NCBI GenBank assembly: GCA_963747005.1
Contig: CAVVDT010000015.1
Coordinates: 310,001 to 374,000 of the forward strand
Direction: 5' to 3'
DNA length: 64,000 nt
Source of the DNA: CAVVDT01 sp963747005
Lineage (GTDB): Bacteria > Pseudomonadota > Alphaproteobacteria > Rhizobiales > Aestuariivirgaceae
The number at the start of each line of letters is the position of its first letter. Positions within the stretch are counted from its first letter, which is position 1. A model generated the notes under the pieces. That model was not told the DNA's origin. It saw only the letters and a list, made by a program, of their open reading frames with translations, and searched no databases. This document shows positions 16,996 through 27,642 of the stretch, in pieces. The translations under genes and the position numbers were made by a program.

Positions 16996-19240
16996 GCTGT
17001 TTTCCGAGGAAATCCCCGCCCGCATGCAAGGGCGGGGGGCCGAGGATTTGAAAAAGCTCGTTACCGACGCGCTGGTGGATCAGGGCCTCACCTATGACGG
17101 CGCGCAAGGCCACGCCGGCCCGCGCCGCCTCGTTTTGTCGGTGGAGGGCCTTGCCGCGGCGACGCCCGATAGCAGCGAGGAACGCAAAGGTCCGCGTATC
17201 GATGCCCCGGAAAAGGCTATCGAGGGGTTCCTGAAATCGGCCGGTGTCACCCGCGATGAGTGCCAGGTGCGCGACGACAAGAAGGGCTCGTTCCTGGTGG
17301 CGATGATCGCCCGCAAGGGCCGGCCCACCCCTGAAGTGATCGCCGAAATCGTCCCCGCCGTCATCCGCCGTTTCCCCTGGCCCAAGTCCATGCGCTGGGG
17401 GACGGGAACCTTGCGCTGGGTGCGGCCGCTCAAGTCGATCCTCTGCACCTTCGACGGCGAGGTGGTGCCGTTCGAGGTCGACGGCCTTGCATCGGGTAAT
17501 CAGACGCGCGGCCATCGCTTCATGGCGCCGGCGGCAATCACCGCGCGGCGCTTTGCCGACTATAGCCAGCAACTGGAAAGAGCCCGCGTCGTGGTCGATG
17601 CCGGCCACCGCGCCCGCACCATCCACGCCGACGCCAGGACACTCTCATTCGCGCAAGGCTATGAGCTGATCGAGGACGAGGCGCTGGTTGCCGAGACGGC
17701 CGGGCTGGTCGAATGGCCGGTGGTGCTGATGGGTGCATTCGACAAGAGTTTTCTCGACCTGCCGGGCGAAGTGATCCGCGCCACCATCCGCGCCAACCAG
17801 AAATGTTTCGTGCTGCGCGATCCGAAGTCCGGGAAGCTGGCCAACCGCTACCTGCTGGTCTCCAACCTGGTTGCCAAGGACGGCGGCAAGCAGATCGTCG
17901 AAGGCAACAACCGCGTCATCGCCGCCCGCCTGTCCGATGCCCGTTTCTTCTGGGACCAGGATATCAAGGTAAAGCTGGAAGACCGGCTGGAAAGCCTCAA
18001 GGCCATCACCTTCCACGCCAAGCTCGGCAGCCAGTACGAACGGGTCGAGCGCATCGAGCGGCTGGCGGGCGAGATCGCCAGGACCATCGGCGCCAATGTG
18101 GAAAAGGCAAAGCTCGCCGCGCGGCTCTGCAAGACCGATCTGGTCACCGGCATGGTGGGCGAATTCCCCGAATTGCAGGGGCTCATGGGCGGCTATTACG
18201 CCCGCGCCGAAGGCCTAGATTCTGAGGTCGCGGATGCCATCCGCGACCACTACAAGCCGCAAGGCCCGTCTGACATGGTGCCCGAAGGCAAGGTGGCGCA
18301 GGCCGTGGCGCTCGCCGACAAGCTCGACACCCTCGTCGGCTTCTGGGCCATCGATGAAAAGCCGACGGGTTCCAAGGACCCTTATGCACTTAGGCGTGCG
18401 GCACTGGGGGTGATCAGGATTGTTTTGGACGGTGTACTGCGATTGCACCTTGGGGAAATTGCAACAAAAAGTGCGCTCGAATTTGCGCGTCCACAGATTC
18501 CGGATGATAGCCCTGCGATAAGTCCACGAGAGGCCATTGACAGGACCTTGCGTCAGCCTCTAGTTAACGACCTCCTCGCCTTCTTCGCCGACCGCCTGAA
18601 GGTGCATCTGCGCGAGCAGGGTGCCCGCTACGATCTCATCGACGCGGTGTTTGCTCTGGGGAATGCCGCCAGCGCTCCCTCCCCCCAAGAGGCGAGGACC
18701 GCCGCAGGCGCGACCGGGACCAAAGATTTGGGGGAGGGTCGGGGTAGGGGGTCTTCTTCTCAGGAAAAGGCGACCCCCACCCCCAGCCCCTCCCCACAAG
18801 GGGGAGGGGAGCAGATGGACGACCTTCTGATGATCGTGCGGCGGGTGGAAGCGTTGGGGCAGTTCCTCGATACCGACGACGGCAAGACCCTGCTCGCCGG
18901 GGTCAAGCGCGCCACCAACATCTTGCGCATCGAGGAGAAGAAGGACGGCCGCGCTTATGACGGGGCGCCCGATCCCAACCTCTTGGTGCAGGGCGAGGAA
19001 AAGGAGCTCAACCGCGCCATCGCCGCCACCGAGGCCAATGCCAGAAAGGCCGTGGGCGAGGAAGACTTCGAGGCCGCCATGCGCGCCATGGCCAAGCTGC
19101 GCGCGCCCGTCGACCGCTTTTTCGATAAGGTGACGGTCAATGCCGACGATCCCTCCTTCCGCGAGAACCGGCTGAAGCTTTTATCGCGCATCCGCGCCGC
19201 CACATTGACGGTGGCCGACTTCTCGAAGATCGAGGGCTGA
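16976..19240 (+). CDS. glyS: Glycyl-tRNA synthetase beta subunit with in-frame repeat insertion
   Basis: The beta subunit of the alpha2beta2 GlyRS, needed for tRNA binding and aminoacylation. MSELLIELFSEEIPARMQ, RTLRW-like FPWPKSMRWG, and ANQKCFVLRD are typical. It is 754 aa, longer than the usual 690-700, because a stretch at about residues 567-614 (Pro/Gly/Ser-rich, from DNA made of CCCCTCCCC-type palindromes) interrupts the sequence between DAVFALG and the following helix VRRVEALGQFL. The frame stays open through it. Bases about 18381-18570 are clearly less GC-rich than the rest of the gene. Start ATG 16976 lies inside the end of the Fic gene. Confidence 0.93.
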   Translation: MSELLIELFSEEIPARMQGRGAEDLKKLVTDALVDQGLTYDGAQGHAGPRRLVLSVEGLAAATPDSSEERKGPRIDAPEKAIEGFLKSAGVTRDECQVRDDKKGSFLVAMIARKGRPTPEVIAEIVPAVIRRFPWPKSMRWGTGTLRWVRPLKSILCTFDGEVVPFEVDGLASGNQTRGHRFMAPAAITARRFADYSQQLERARVVVDAGHRARTIHADARTLSFAQGYELIEDEALVAETAGLVEWPVVLMGAFDKSFLDLPGEVIRATIRANQKCFVLRDPKSGKLANRYLLVSNLVAKDGGKQIVEGNNRVIAARLSDARFFWDQDIKVKLEDRLESLKAITFHAKLGSQYERVERIERLAGEIARTIGANVEKAKLAARLCKTDLVTGMVGEFPELQGLMGGYYARAEGLDSEVADAIRDHYKPQGPSDMVPEGKVAQAVALADKLDTLVGFWAIDEKPTGSKDPYALRRAALGVIRIVLDGVLRLHLGEIATKSALEFARPQIPDDSPAISPREAIDRTLRQPLVNDLLAFFADRLKVHLREQGARYDLIDAVFALGNAASAPSPQEARTAAGATGTKDLGEGRGRGSSSQEKATPTPSPSPQGGGEQMDDLLMIVRRVEALGQFLDTDDGKTLLAGVKRATNILRIEEKKDGRAYDGAPDPNLLVQGEEKELNRAIAATEANARKAVGEEDFEAAMRAMAKLRAPVDRFFDKVTVNADDPSFRENRLKLLSRIRAATLTVADFSKIEG
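18674..18814. repeat. Palindromic repeat element inserted in-frame in glyS
   Basis: A nested set of inverted repeats. CCCTCCCCCCAA pairs with TTTGGGGGAGGG, about 40 bases apart; a G-rich arm ending GTAGGGGGTC pairs with GACCCCCACCCCCAGC; a terminal hairpin CCCCTCCCC-ACAAG-GGGGAGGGG closes the unit. The composition contrasts with flanking coding DNA, and the encoded 47 or so residues have no counterpart in GlyS proteins. It resembles the intergenic CCCTCCCC palindromes common in alphaproteobacterial genomes, here translated. The comparison with Rickettsia palindromic elements is by analogy. Confidence 0.8.
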
Positions 19241-19256
19241 ACGGGCAAACTGCCGC

Positions 19257-19284
19257 TGTCACCCCGACGCAGGTCGGGGTCCAG
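19257..19284. repeat. Left half of an intergenic palindromic repeat, interrupted by IS30
   Basis: TGTC followed by a perfect hairpin ACCCCGAC-GCAG-GTCGGGGT, then CCAG. It is the same arm type as the intact copy at 32141-32230. It lies 16 bases after the glyS stop and could act as a terminator-like structure. Confidence 0.75.
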
Positions 19285-19329
19285 AAGGCCAAGGACGAGG
19301 CCCATGTAATTGGCACGGCATTCCCTGAG

Positions 19330-20354
19330 TTCACAAACGAAGTGCAACACCTTGTTGGGGAGGTGTTGCGATGGGATGAGGTTACACCCAGCTTACACTG
19401 GAAGACCGGTGCGAGATTTCCCGCCTTCAAGCCGATGGGAGCTCGATCCGGCAAATCGCGGCAGCTTTGGATCGCGCGCCATCGACGATTGCTCGCGAAG
19501 TGAAGCGCAACAGCGGCCGCCAGGTCGGCTACAAGCCGTCTTATGCCCATGAGCAGGCGCGTGTCCGGCGCTGGTCGGGATCGCGCCTGGAGCGCCAGGC
19601 CGACCTGCGCCGGCTGGTGCTCGATCGCCTGGCCCGCGGCTGGTCGCCCGAACAGGTGGCCGGCCGACTGGCCATGGAGACGGGGCGGCCCCGCATCAGC
19701 CACGAGAGCATCTACCGCTTCATCTATGCCCAGATCGCCCGCACCAACGACTATGGCTGGCGCCTCTATCTGCCCCGTGGCAAGTCCAAACGCGGCTTTC
19801 GCGGCCGCAGGGGCGGCAGTCCCGCCAGCTTCATAAGTGGCAGGATCCCTATCACCCAGCGCCCCGACGAGGCCGCCGACCGATCCAATCCCGGCCACTG
19901 GGAGGCCGACCTCATGCTGTTCGCCCGCTACGGCCAGGCCATCCTCACCGTGCATGAGCGCCACTCCCGCCTCCTCATCGCCACTCGCCCGGCCAACAAG
20001 ACCGCCGATCTCATCGCCCACCAACTCGTCGCCCTCTTCCAGAGTCTTCCCCCCAACCTGCGCCACACCGTCACTTTCGATAATGGCACCGAGTTCGCCC
20101 GCCACTACCGCCTCAATCACCTCGCCATGGCCACCTTCTTCTGCGACCCGCATGCCCCATGGCAAAAGGGCGGCATCGAAAACGCCATCGGCCGTATGCG
20201 TCGTGTCATCCCCCGCAAAACCGACCTCGCAACCTTGCCCAATGACCACTTCCTCGCCCTCATCCGCGCTTACAACAACACCCCGAGAAAATGTCTTGAC
20301 TACCAAACCCCGGCCGAGGCCTTCTCAAAACACCTGTTGCACTTCGAATGTGAA
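19330..20354 (+). mobile_element. IS30-family insertion sequence
   Basis: About 1025 bp bounded by 20-bp terminal inverted repeats: 19330-19349 (TTCACAAACGAAGTGCAACA) and 20335-20354, whose reverse complement matches at 18 of 20 positions. It contains one transposase gene. Left of it is one arm of a palindromic repeat (19257-19284) and right of it the opposite arm (20355-20383), so it has inserted inside a repeat unit. I could not confirm the short target duplication expected of the family. Confidence 0.88.
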
Positions 20355-20381
20355 TCCACCTTCCCGCCTTCGCCGGAATGA
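19380..20381 (+). CDS. IS30-family transposase, 5' end disrupted
   Basis: A DDE transposase of the IS30 family. The coding frame is recognisable from base 19380 (GYTQLTLEDRCEISRL, the N-terminal helix-turn-helix region) to LHFECEST near the end. Catalytic residues are present: D in HWEADLMLF, D in FDNGTEF and E in KGGIENAIGR. There is no usable ATG in frame: TGA (19377-19379) immediately precedes GGT-TAC. The ATG at 19376 reads ATG-AGG and would join the frame only if one T of GGTTAC were removed (giving M-R-Y-T-Q). A TTG at 19467 is the first conventional start and would lose the helix-turn-helix. The stop lies beyond the right inverted repeat, in flanking DNA. Confidence 0.8.
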   Translation, partial: GYTQLTLEDRCEISRLQADGSSIRQIAAALDRAPSTIAREVKRNSGRQVGYKPSYAHEQARVRRWSGSRLERQADLRRLVLDRLARGWSPEQVAGRLAMETGRPRISHESIYRFIYAQIARTNDYGWRLYLPRGKSKRGFRGRRGGSPASFISGRIPITQRPDEAADRSNPGHWEADLMLFARYGQAILTVHERHSRLLIATRPANKTADLIAHQLVALFQSLPPNLRHTVTFDNGTEFARHYRLNHLAMATFFCDPHAPWQKGGIENAIGRMRRVIPRKTDLATLPNDHFLALIRAYNNTPRKCLDYQTPAEAFSKHLLHFECESTFPPSPE

Positions 20382-20383
20382 CT
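20355..20383. repeat. Right half of the palindromic repeat interrupted by IS30
   Basis: CCCGCCTTCGCCGGAATGAC, the opposite arm of the repeat type seen intact at 32141-32230 (there CCCGGCCTTCGCCGGGGTGAC). It supplies the last codons of the transposase frame. Confidence 0.65.
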
Positions 20384-20489
20384 GTTTCCATAAACCTTGC
20401 GGCAAAGGGGGGCTTGACCTCGGGCGCGGACTCGCCTTCATGTGCGCCGCAACAAAACCGTCACATCCGTTCGCACGGGGGAACTTGCC

Positions 20490-23171
<2,682 letters not shown>

Positions 23172-23281
23172 CCGGGTGCGATCGACACAACCCGGGTCCA
23201 GGCGGAGCGATTTTGATTGCCTTCTGCCGACGATCCTGTCGGATGCCGAAGGGGTAATGTTTTTCGTGTTGAAACAGGGCA

Positions 23282-23361
23282 TTAACCTTTTGTTGAGGAT
23301 ACCGCTGTAGCGGTGGGATATACCCATTCTCAGGTTGTCGGTATGGTTAACCTATGCTAAA
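23282..23361. promoter_or_regulatory. Two CtrA-like sites upstream of the SleB-like gene
   Basis: TTAA-N7-TTGA at 23282-23296 and TTAA-N7-TAAA at 23347-23361, each 7 of 8 matches to the CtrA consensus TTAA-N7-TTAA. They lie 124-138 and 59-73 bases before the GTG start of the cell-wall hydrolase, in a locally AT-rich 248-bp gap. Confidence 0.35.
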
Positions 23362-23419
23362 CGCTATCAGTCTAGTCTTCAGCCGATTAGCAGTCTGTTA
23401 GGCCCAACGAGTCGGGAAC

Positions 23420-24295
23420 GTGGCCGTGAAGCGAAGCAATCGACGGAAGCCGGGGGGAGAGCGGGGCGAGCTGCTTTTCGAGGACGAGGGAAAGTCCGCC
23501 GGTTTCTCCCAGGTTTTGTCCTACACGCTGGCCGGCATGGCGCTGGTCGGCGCATTTGCATTCGCCGGCCTGGAAATGGGCAAGAATGCCAATGCCCGCA
23601 GCGTGTCGAACAGCCAATGGGTGGACGTCGTCGCTCCTGCGACCAATCTGGTGCGCAAGGGCTCCTTCATCATGTCATCGCCCTCCAGCGATCTGGTGAT
23701 CGAGCCGCGGGCCCGCCAGCAAGCGGTGCTGGTATCGGCCAAGGGCGATATGCTGGTCGACGACAGCCTGGTGACCAACCCGACCGACCAGTCCGACCGT
23801 CTCGATACCCTGGTGATCTCACCCTCGGTTTCGAAGATCGAACAGGCCTGGCAGCTCGGCAAGGAGCAGAAACAGAAGATTCTCTCACTGCGCAGCAAAC
23901 GGCTGGCCCAGGCGAGTTGTCTGGCGCGGGCGATTTATTTCGAGGCGCGCTCCGAGACCGAGCTTGGCCAGTACGCTGTCGCCCAGGTGATCCTCAACCG
24001 GGTCAGGGACCCCAACTATCCCAACAGCATCTGCGACGTGGTCTACCAGGGCTCGGACCGCATGCATTCCTGCCAGTTCTCCTTCGCCTGTGATGGCGCC
24101 CCCGACACGCCCAAGTCCGGCGATGCCTGGACCGAGGCCCAGAAAGTCGCCGCCAACGCCATGAACGGCGAAGACAAGGTGCAGATCATTTCCACCGCCA
24201 CCCATTATCACGCCGACTACGTCAAGCCGCGCTGGTCCGACAGCCTCAACCGCCTGATCAAGATCGGCCACCATATTTTCTATTCCGACAGCTAG
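23420..24295 (+). CDS. Cell wall hydrolase, SleB/Hydrolase_2 family
   Basis: A 291-aa membrane-anchored protein. One transmembrane segment lies at about 33-52 (LSYTLAGMALVGAFAFAGLE); a linker of about 110 residues follows, then a C-terminal Hydrolase_2 (SleB-like) domain beginning CLARAIYFEARSE. The glutamate in that motif is the likely catalytic residue; VILNRVRDPNYPNSICDVV and a CQFSFACDG segment are also typical. Such enzymes act as lytic transglycosylases or amidases on peptidoglycan. Start is a GTG (23420; another GTG at 23426 is possible). Two CtrA-like boxes upstream suggest cell-cycle control. Confidence 0.9.
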   Translation: MAVKRSNRRKPGGERGELLFEDEGKSAGFSQVLSYTLAGMALVGAFAFAGLEMGKNANARSVSNSQWVDVVAPATNLVRKGSFIMSSPSSDLVIEPRARQQAVLVSAKGDMLVDDSLVTNPTDQSDRLDTLVISPSVSKIEQAWQLGKEQKQKILSLRSKRLAQASCLARAIYFEARSETELGQYAVAQVILNRVRDPNYPNSICDVVYQGSDRMHSCQFSFACDGAPDTPKSGDAWTEAQKVAANAMNGEDKVQIISTATHYHADYVKPRWSDSLNRLIKIGHHIFYSDS

Positions 24296-24448
24296 GCCGT
24301 TTAGGGCAGCGGCGATCACATTTGCTCTCAGGCCATGCGCCATGAGCGCAAAGCTCACGCTAACCGGCCACCGCCCGCATCGCCCCGATATGGCCGGCGG
24401 CGCCGATCCCGGAAATCTTCACCAGCCTGAATTGCCACGGAGGCCTGC

Positions 24449-25708
24449 ATGACCCCCGAAAGCCTGATCAGCGGTTATTTCTCGCGCGTGGTCAAGAAAG
24501 GCGCACTCACCGTCACCTACGCCTCGGGCCGGGTCCAGAGCCTCGGCGACGGCAGCGGTACACCGGTGGCGGTGCGTTTCACCGACCGGGGGGCCGAATG
24601 GGCGATGGTGCTCAATCCGGCGCTGGCTTTCGGCGAAATGTTCATGGACGGTCGTTTCGTTATCGATGAAGGCACGCTCTACGACTTCGTCGCCGTGATG
24701 AAGGTGAACGGCTTTCGCCGCCACATGCCGAAAATCTTCGCGCTGATCGGCCTCTTGCCGCATCTGGCGCGCGGGTTTCGCAATCGCTTGCGCGCCGCCG
24801 CCGAGCAGCGCCAGGTCGCGCACCACTATGATCTCGACGGCCGCTTGTTCCGGCTGTTTCTCGACAAGGACTGGCAATATACCTGCGCCCTCTACGACAA
24901 CGAGGCGATGACCCTCGAGGAAGCCCAGCTTGCCAAGAAGCGTCACGTCACCGCCAAGCTGATGGCAAGGCCGGGTGAACGGGTGCTGGAGATGGGCTGC
25001 GGCTGGGGCGGGCTGGCGCTCTATATCGCTGAATTGACCGGCGCGCATGTGACCGGCGTCACCCTCAGCGAGGAGCAGGTCGCGGTGGCGCAGCGCCGGG
25101 CCGTGGCGCGCGGACTGACAGGGCAGACGGAGTTCCGCCTGCAGAACTACCGCGATGTGACCGGCAGCTTCGAGCGCATCATCTCCATCGGCATGCTGGA
25201 GCATGTGGGCAAGGGCAACTACCATATCATGTTCCGCAAGGCCTTCGACCTGCTGGGAAAGGAGGGGGTCATGGTGGTCCATTCCATTGGCCGACCCCGG
25301 CCGGTGGCCTCGCAAGGCCCCTTCAACGAGAAGTATATCTTTCCCGGCGGCTATATTCCGGCGGTGTCGGAGGTGGTGCCGGCGATCCAGAAGGCCGGGT
25401 TCCTCATCAAGGACATCGAAATCCTGCCCATGCACTACGCCTGGACGCTGAAGGAATGGCGCCGCCGTTTCATGCAGAACCGGGATGAGGCGGCGCGCAT
25501 CTATGATGAGCGATTCTGCCGCATGTGGGAATTCTATCTGGCGGCTTCCGAAAGTGCCTTCACCCACGACCGCCTGTTCATCATGCAGTTCCAGCTGGCA
25601 AAATTCCAGGATGCCGTGCCCTTCACCCGCGATTACCTCGCCGCGGCCAAAACCGAACTGCGCCGGCTGGAGGCCGAGCGCCTGACCCATGACGAGGTGG
25701 TGCTGTAA
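24449..25708 (+). CDS. Cyclopropane-fatty-acyl-phospholipid synthase family methyltransferase
   Basis: A 419-aa Cfa-like enzyme; the family adds an SAM-derived methylene across double bonds of phospholipid acyl chains. The N-terminal lipid-binding-like domain (about 1-110) is followed by the SAM site VLEMGCGWGGLALYIAE and the Cfa hallmark VTGVTLSEEQVAVAQRR. Further motifs are ISIGMLEHVGKGNY and FIFPGGYIP-like YIFPGGYIPAVSE. An ACGGAGG ribosome binding site precedes the ATG. Activity as a true cyclopropane synthase versus a related lipid methyltransferase cannot be decided. Confidence 0.92.
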   Translation: MTPESLISGYFSRVVKKGALTVTYASGRVQSLGDGSGTPVAVRFTDRGAEWAMVLNPALAFGEMFMDGRFVIDEGTLYDFVAVMKVNGFRRHMPKIFALIGLLPHLARGFRNRLRAAAEQRQVAHHYDLDGRLFRLFLDKDWQYTCALYDNEAMTLEEAQLAKKRHVTAKLMARPGERVLEMGCGWGGLALYIAELTGAHVTGVTLSEEQVAVAQRRAVARGLTGQTEFRLQNYRDVTGSFERIISIGMLEHVGKGNYHIMFRKAFDLLGKEGVMVVHSIGRPRPVASQGPFNEKYIFPGGYIPAVSEVVPAIQKAGFLIKDIEILPMHYAWTLKEWRRRFMQNRDEAARIYDERFCRMWEFYLAASESAFTHDRLFIMQFQLAKFQDAVPFTRDYLAAAKTELRRLEAERLTHDEVVL

Positions 25709-25800
25709 ACCCCTGGGTCGTTTGGCCCGTTTTCTTTCGCCGCCATGCGCACTAAGCTCTCGCCACGATACGACTGAAAAGCAAAAGCAGGGCTCCTCAT

Positions 25801-26640
25801 ATGACCGCATGGACTTTCTACAAAGGTGAATGGCATGAAGGCAATCCGATGATCATGGGGCCAATGACCCATGCGCCGTGGCTCGGCTCGTGCGTCTTCG
25901 ACGGGGCGCGGGCCTTCGAGGGGGTGGCCCCCGACCTCGACCTGCACTGCCAGCGGGTGGTGCGCTCGGCTGATACTTTCGGTCTGAAACCCATGCATCA
26001 GGCCGGTGCCATCGAGGAACTGGCGCGCGATGGCATCGCCAGGTTCCCCAAGGACGCCGGGCTCTATATCCGGCCCATGTTCTGGGCAGAGGAGGGTTTC
26101 GTCGCCCCCGACCCCGACAGCACCCAGTTCTCGATCACCGTTCACGATTCGCCCTTGCCCCAGCTCCCGAGCTTTTCGGTGTGCCTGTCCACCTTCCGCC
26201 GCCCGAGCTACGAGACCTTCCCAACCGACGCCAAGGCCGCCTGCCACTACCCCAATTCCGCCCGCGCCATGCGCGAGGCCAAGGCCAGGGGCTTCGACAA
26301 CGCCGTGATGCTCGACCCCATGGGCCATGTGGCCGAACTGGCCATCGCCAACATCTTCTATGCCCGCGATGGTATCGCCCACACCCCTATACCCAATGGC
26401 ACCTTCCTCGATGGCATCACCCGCCAGCGCACCATCCAGCTTTTGCGCAAGGCCGGCATTACCGTGCACGAGCGTACCATCTCATGGGACGAGGTGATGG
26501 CGGCGGACGAGGTGTTCTTCACCGGCAATTTTGCCAAGGTGGTGCCGATCACCCGCACCGACAATCGCGAATTGCAGCCGGGCCCCATCGCCGCCCGCGC
26601 CCGCGAACTTTATTGGGAATACGCCCACGCGGGCAAATAG
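25801..26640 (+). CDS. Class IV aminotransferase, branched-chain-aminotransferase-like
   Basis: A 279-aa PLP enzyme of fold type IV (IlvE/DAAT/PabC). The Schiff-base lysine is in TDAKAACHYPN and the PLP-binding glutamate in GHVAELAIANIF; FLDGITRQRTIQLL and VFFTGNFAKVVPI complete the pattern. It is somewhat shorter than standard IlvE (about 300-310 aa) and its front part (WLGSCVFDGARAFEGVAPDLDLHCQRV) is BCAT-like. Substrate may be branched-chain or another amino acid. It stands alone, converging on the GFA gene. Confidence 0.88.
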   Translation: MTAWTFYKGEWHEGNPMIMGPMTHAPWLGSCVFDGARAFEGVAPDLDLHCQRVVRSADTFGLKPMHQAGAIEELARDGIARFPKDAGLYIRPMFWAEEGFVAPDPDSTQFSITVHDSPLPQLPSFSVCLSTFRRPSYETFPTDAKAACHYPNSARAMREAKARGFDNAVMLDPMGHVAELAIANIFYARDGIAHTPIPNGTFLDGITRQRTIQLLRKAGITVHERTISWDEVMAADEVFFTGNFAKVVPITRTDNRELQPGPIAARARELYWEYAHAGK

Positions 26641-26678
26641 GCGAGACGCCGCGCGCCGCTGGCGTCACGGCATCATGC

Positions 26679-27095
26679 TCAACCTGTTGGAATCGACAGG
26701 GTATCGAAGCGTCTGGTCTTGTCGGTGGTGTCGAACCAGGAAATGTGTTCGGCAAAAAACACATGCGCGCGTGGGGCAAAGCCTTCCGGATCATCGAAGC
26801 TGCCGGTGTGGATGTGGACTTCACCCGGATATTTGTTCGCCCGGTAGGTGAGAGGGCTGCCGCAACGCCCGCAGAACGAACGCCACACACCGGGCGAGGA
26901 TTCGAAAACCTGCGGCGCTCCGGCGGTAAAGCTGAACTGCGCCTCGTCGAACCCGGCGAAGGCGGCGACCGGCGATCCCGTTGCCCGCCGGCAGCTCTGG
27001 CAGTGGCAATAGGCGGTCCATTTGACCTTTCCGCGCGCCGCATAGCGCACCGCCCCGCATAGACATCCGCCGATTACGACCGCATCGTCGCTCAT
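26679..27095 (-). CDS. GFA family zinc-binding protein
   Basis: A 138-aa protein of the glutathione-dependent formaldehyde-activating (GFA/CENP-V) fold. Zinc-binding cysteines occur as GGCLCGAVRY, YCHCQSCRR and FCGRCGSPL, the three standard clusters. Most members do not have proven formaldehyde activity, so function is open. The ATG overlaps the stop of the upstream phosphatase gene (ATGA); it is the last gene of a leftward run starting with ygfZ. Confidence 0.92.
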   Translation of the reverse strand: MSDDAVVIGGCLCGAVRYAARGKVKWTAYCHCQSCRRATGSPVAAFAGFDEAQFSFTAGAPQVFESSPGVWRSFCGRCGSPLTYRANKYPGEVHIHTGSFDDPEGFAPRAHVFFAEHISWFDTTDKTRRFDTLSIPTG

Positions 27096-27601
27096 CGCTT
27101 CACCTGCCATTCGAAGATATTGCCCTCGTAGCACATGGCGCCGCGTCCGATCGCCTCGATCGCCCGCTCCATGCGGCCGCCCCGCCCCATGATATTGTCG
27201 GCAAGCGCGACGATGCGCCTGTTCGGGGTGGCCGACGGCGAGATGGCCCTCAGTTCGCGGGCGAGATCGGCCTCGTCCTCCTGCGGGTTGAGCAGGCACA
27301 TGGCGGTATAGGCGGTTGCCGTCGAGCGCGAGACGCCGGCCCAGCAATGGACGATCATCGGTGCGGAAAAGTCCCAGTCCTCGATGAAGTCGATGATTCG
27401 CTCCACATGCGCCCGCCCCGGCAGGATCATGCCTTCGACGGGTTCGGAGATGTCGTTGAAGGTGAGCTTCAGGTGCGCCTCCGGCGGCAGACCGGGAATC
27501 ACCGGATGGTCGAATTCCGGACCCAGGAGGCCGATCACCCGCTGCGCGCCATATTCGCCGGCCAGGCGTTCGACAGCATTTTGCGGGCAGACGATGATCA
27601 T
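27092..27601 (-). CDS. Tyrosine/dual-specificity phosphatase-like protein
   Basis: A 169-aa protein with the Cys-based phosphatase P-loop HCWAGVSRST (HCx5R plus S/T) and an upstream possible general-acid region (FNDISEPVEG). The fold is that of small protein tyrosine phosphatases often annotated beside GFA or HD genes in alphaproteobacteria. Start at ATG 27601 (MIIVCPQNAVERL); the longer open frame to 27910 is antisense-like and runs over the HD gene. Substrate is unknown. Confidence 0.88.
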   Translation of the reverse strand: MIIVCPQNAVERLAGEYGAQRVIGLLGPEFDHPVIPGLPPEAHLKLTFNDISEPVEGMILPGRAHVERIIDFIEDWDFSAPMIVHCWAGVSRSTATAYTAMCLLNPQEDEADLARELRAISPSATPNRRIVALADNIMGRGGRMERAIEAIGRGAMCYEGNIFEWQVKR

Positions 27602-27642
27602 GGCCTTGAACTTAGTGCGCCGACGCCTGAGCGCAATGGGGT

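Noticed and set aside
19310..19552. An 80-codon open frame at the start of the IS
   Set aside because: It covers the transposase N-terminus in the wrong frame; the residues match nothing, while the other frame reads as IS30 transposase.
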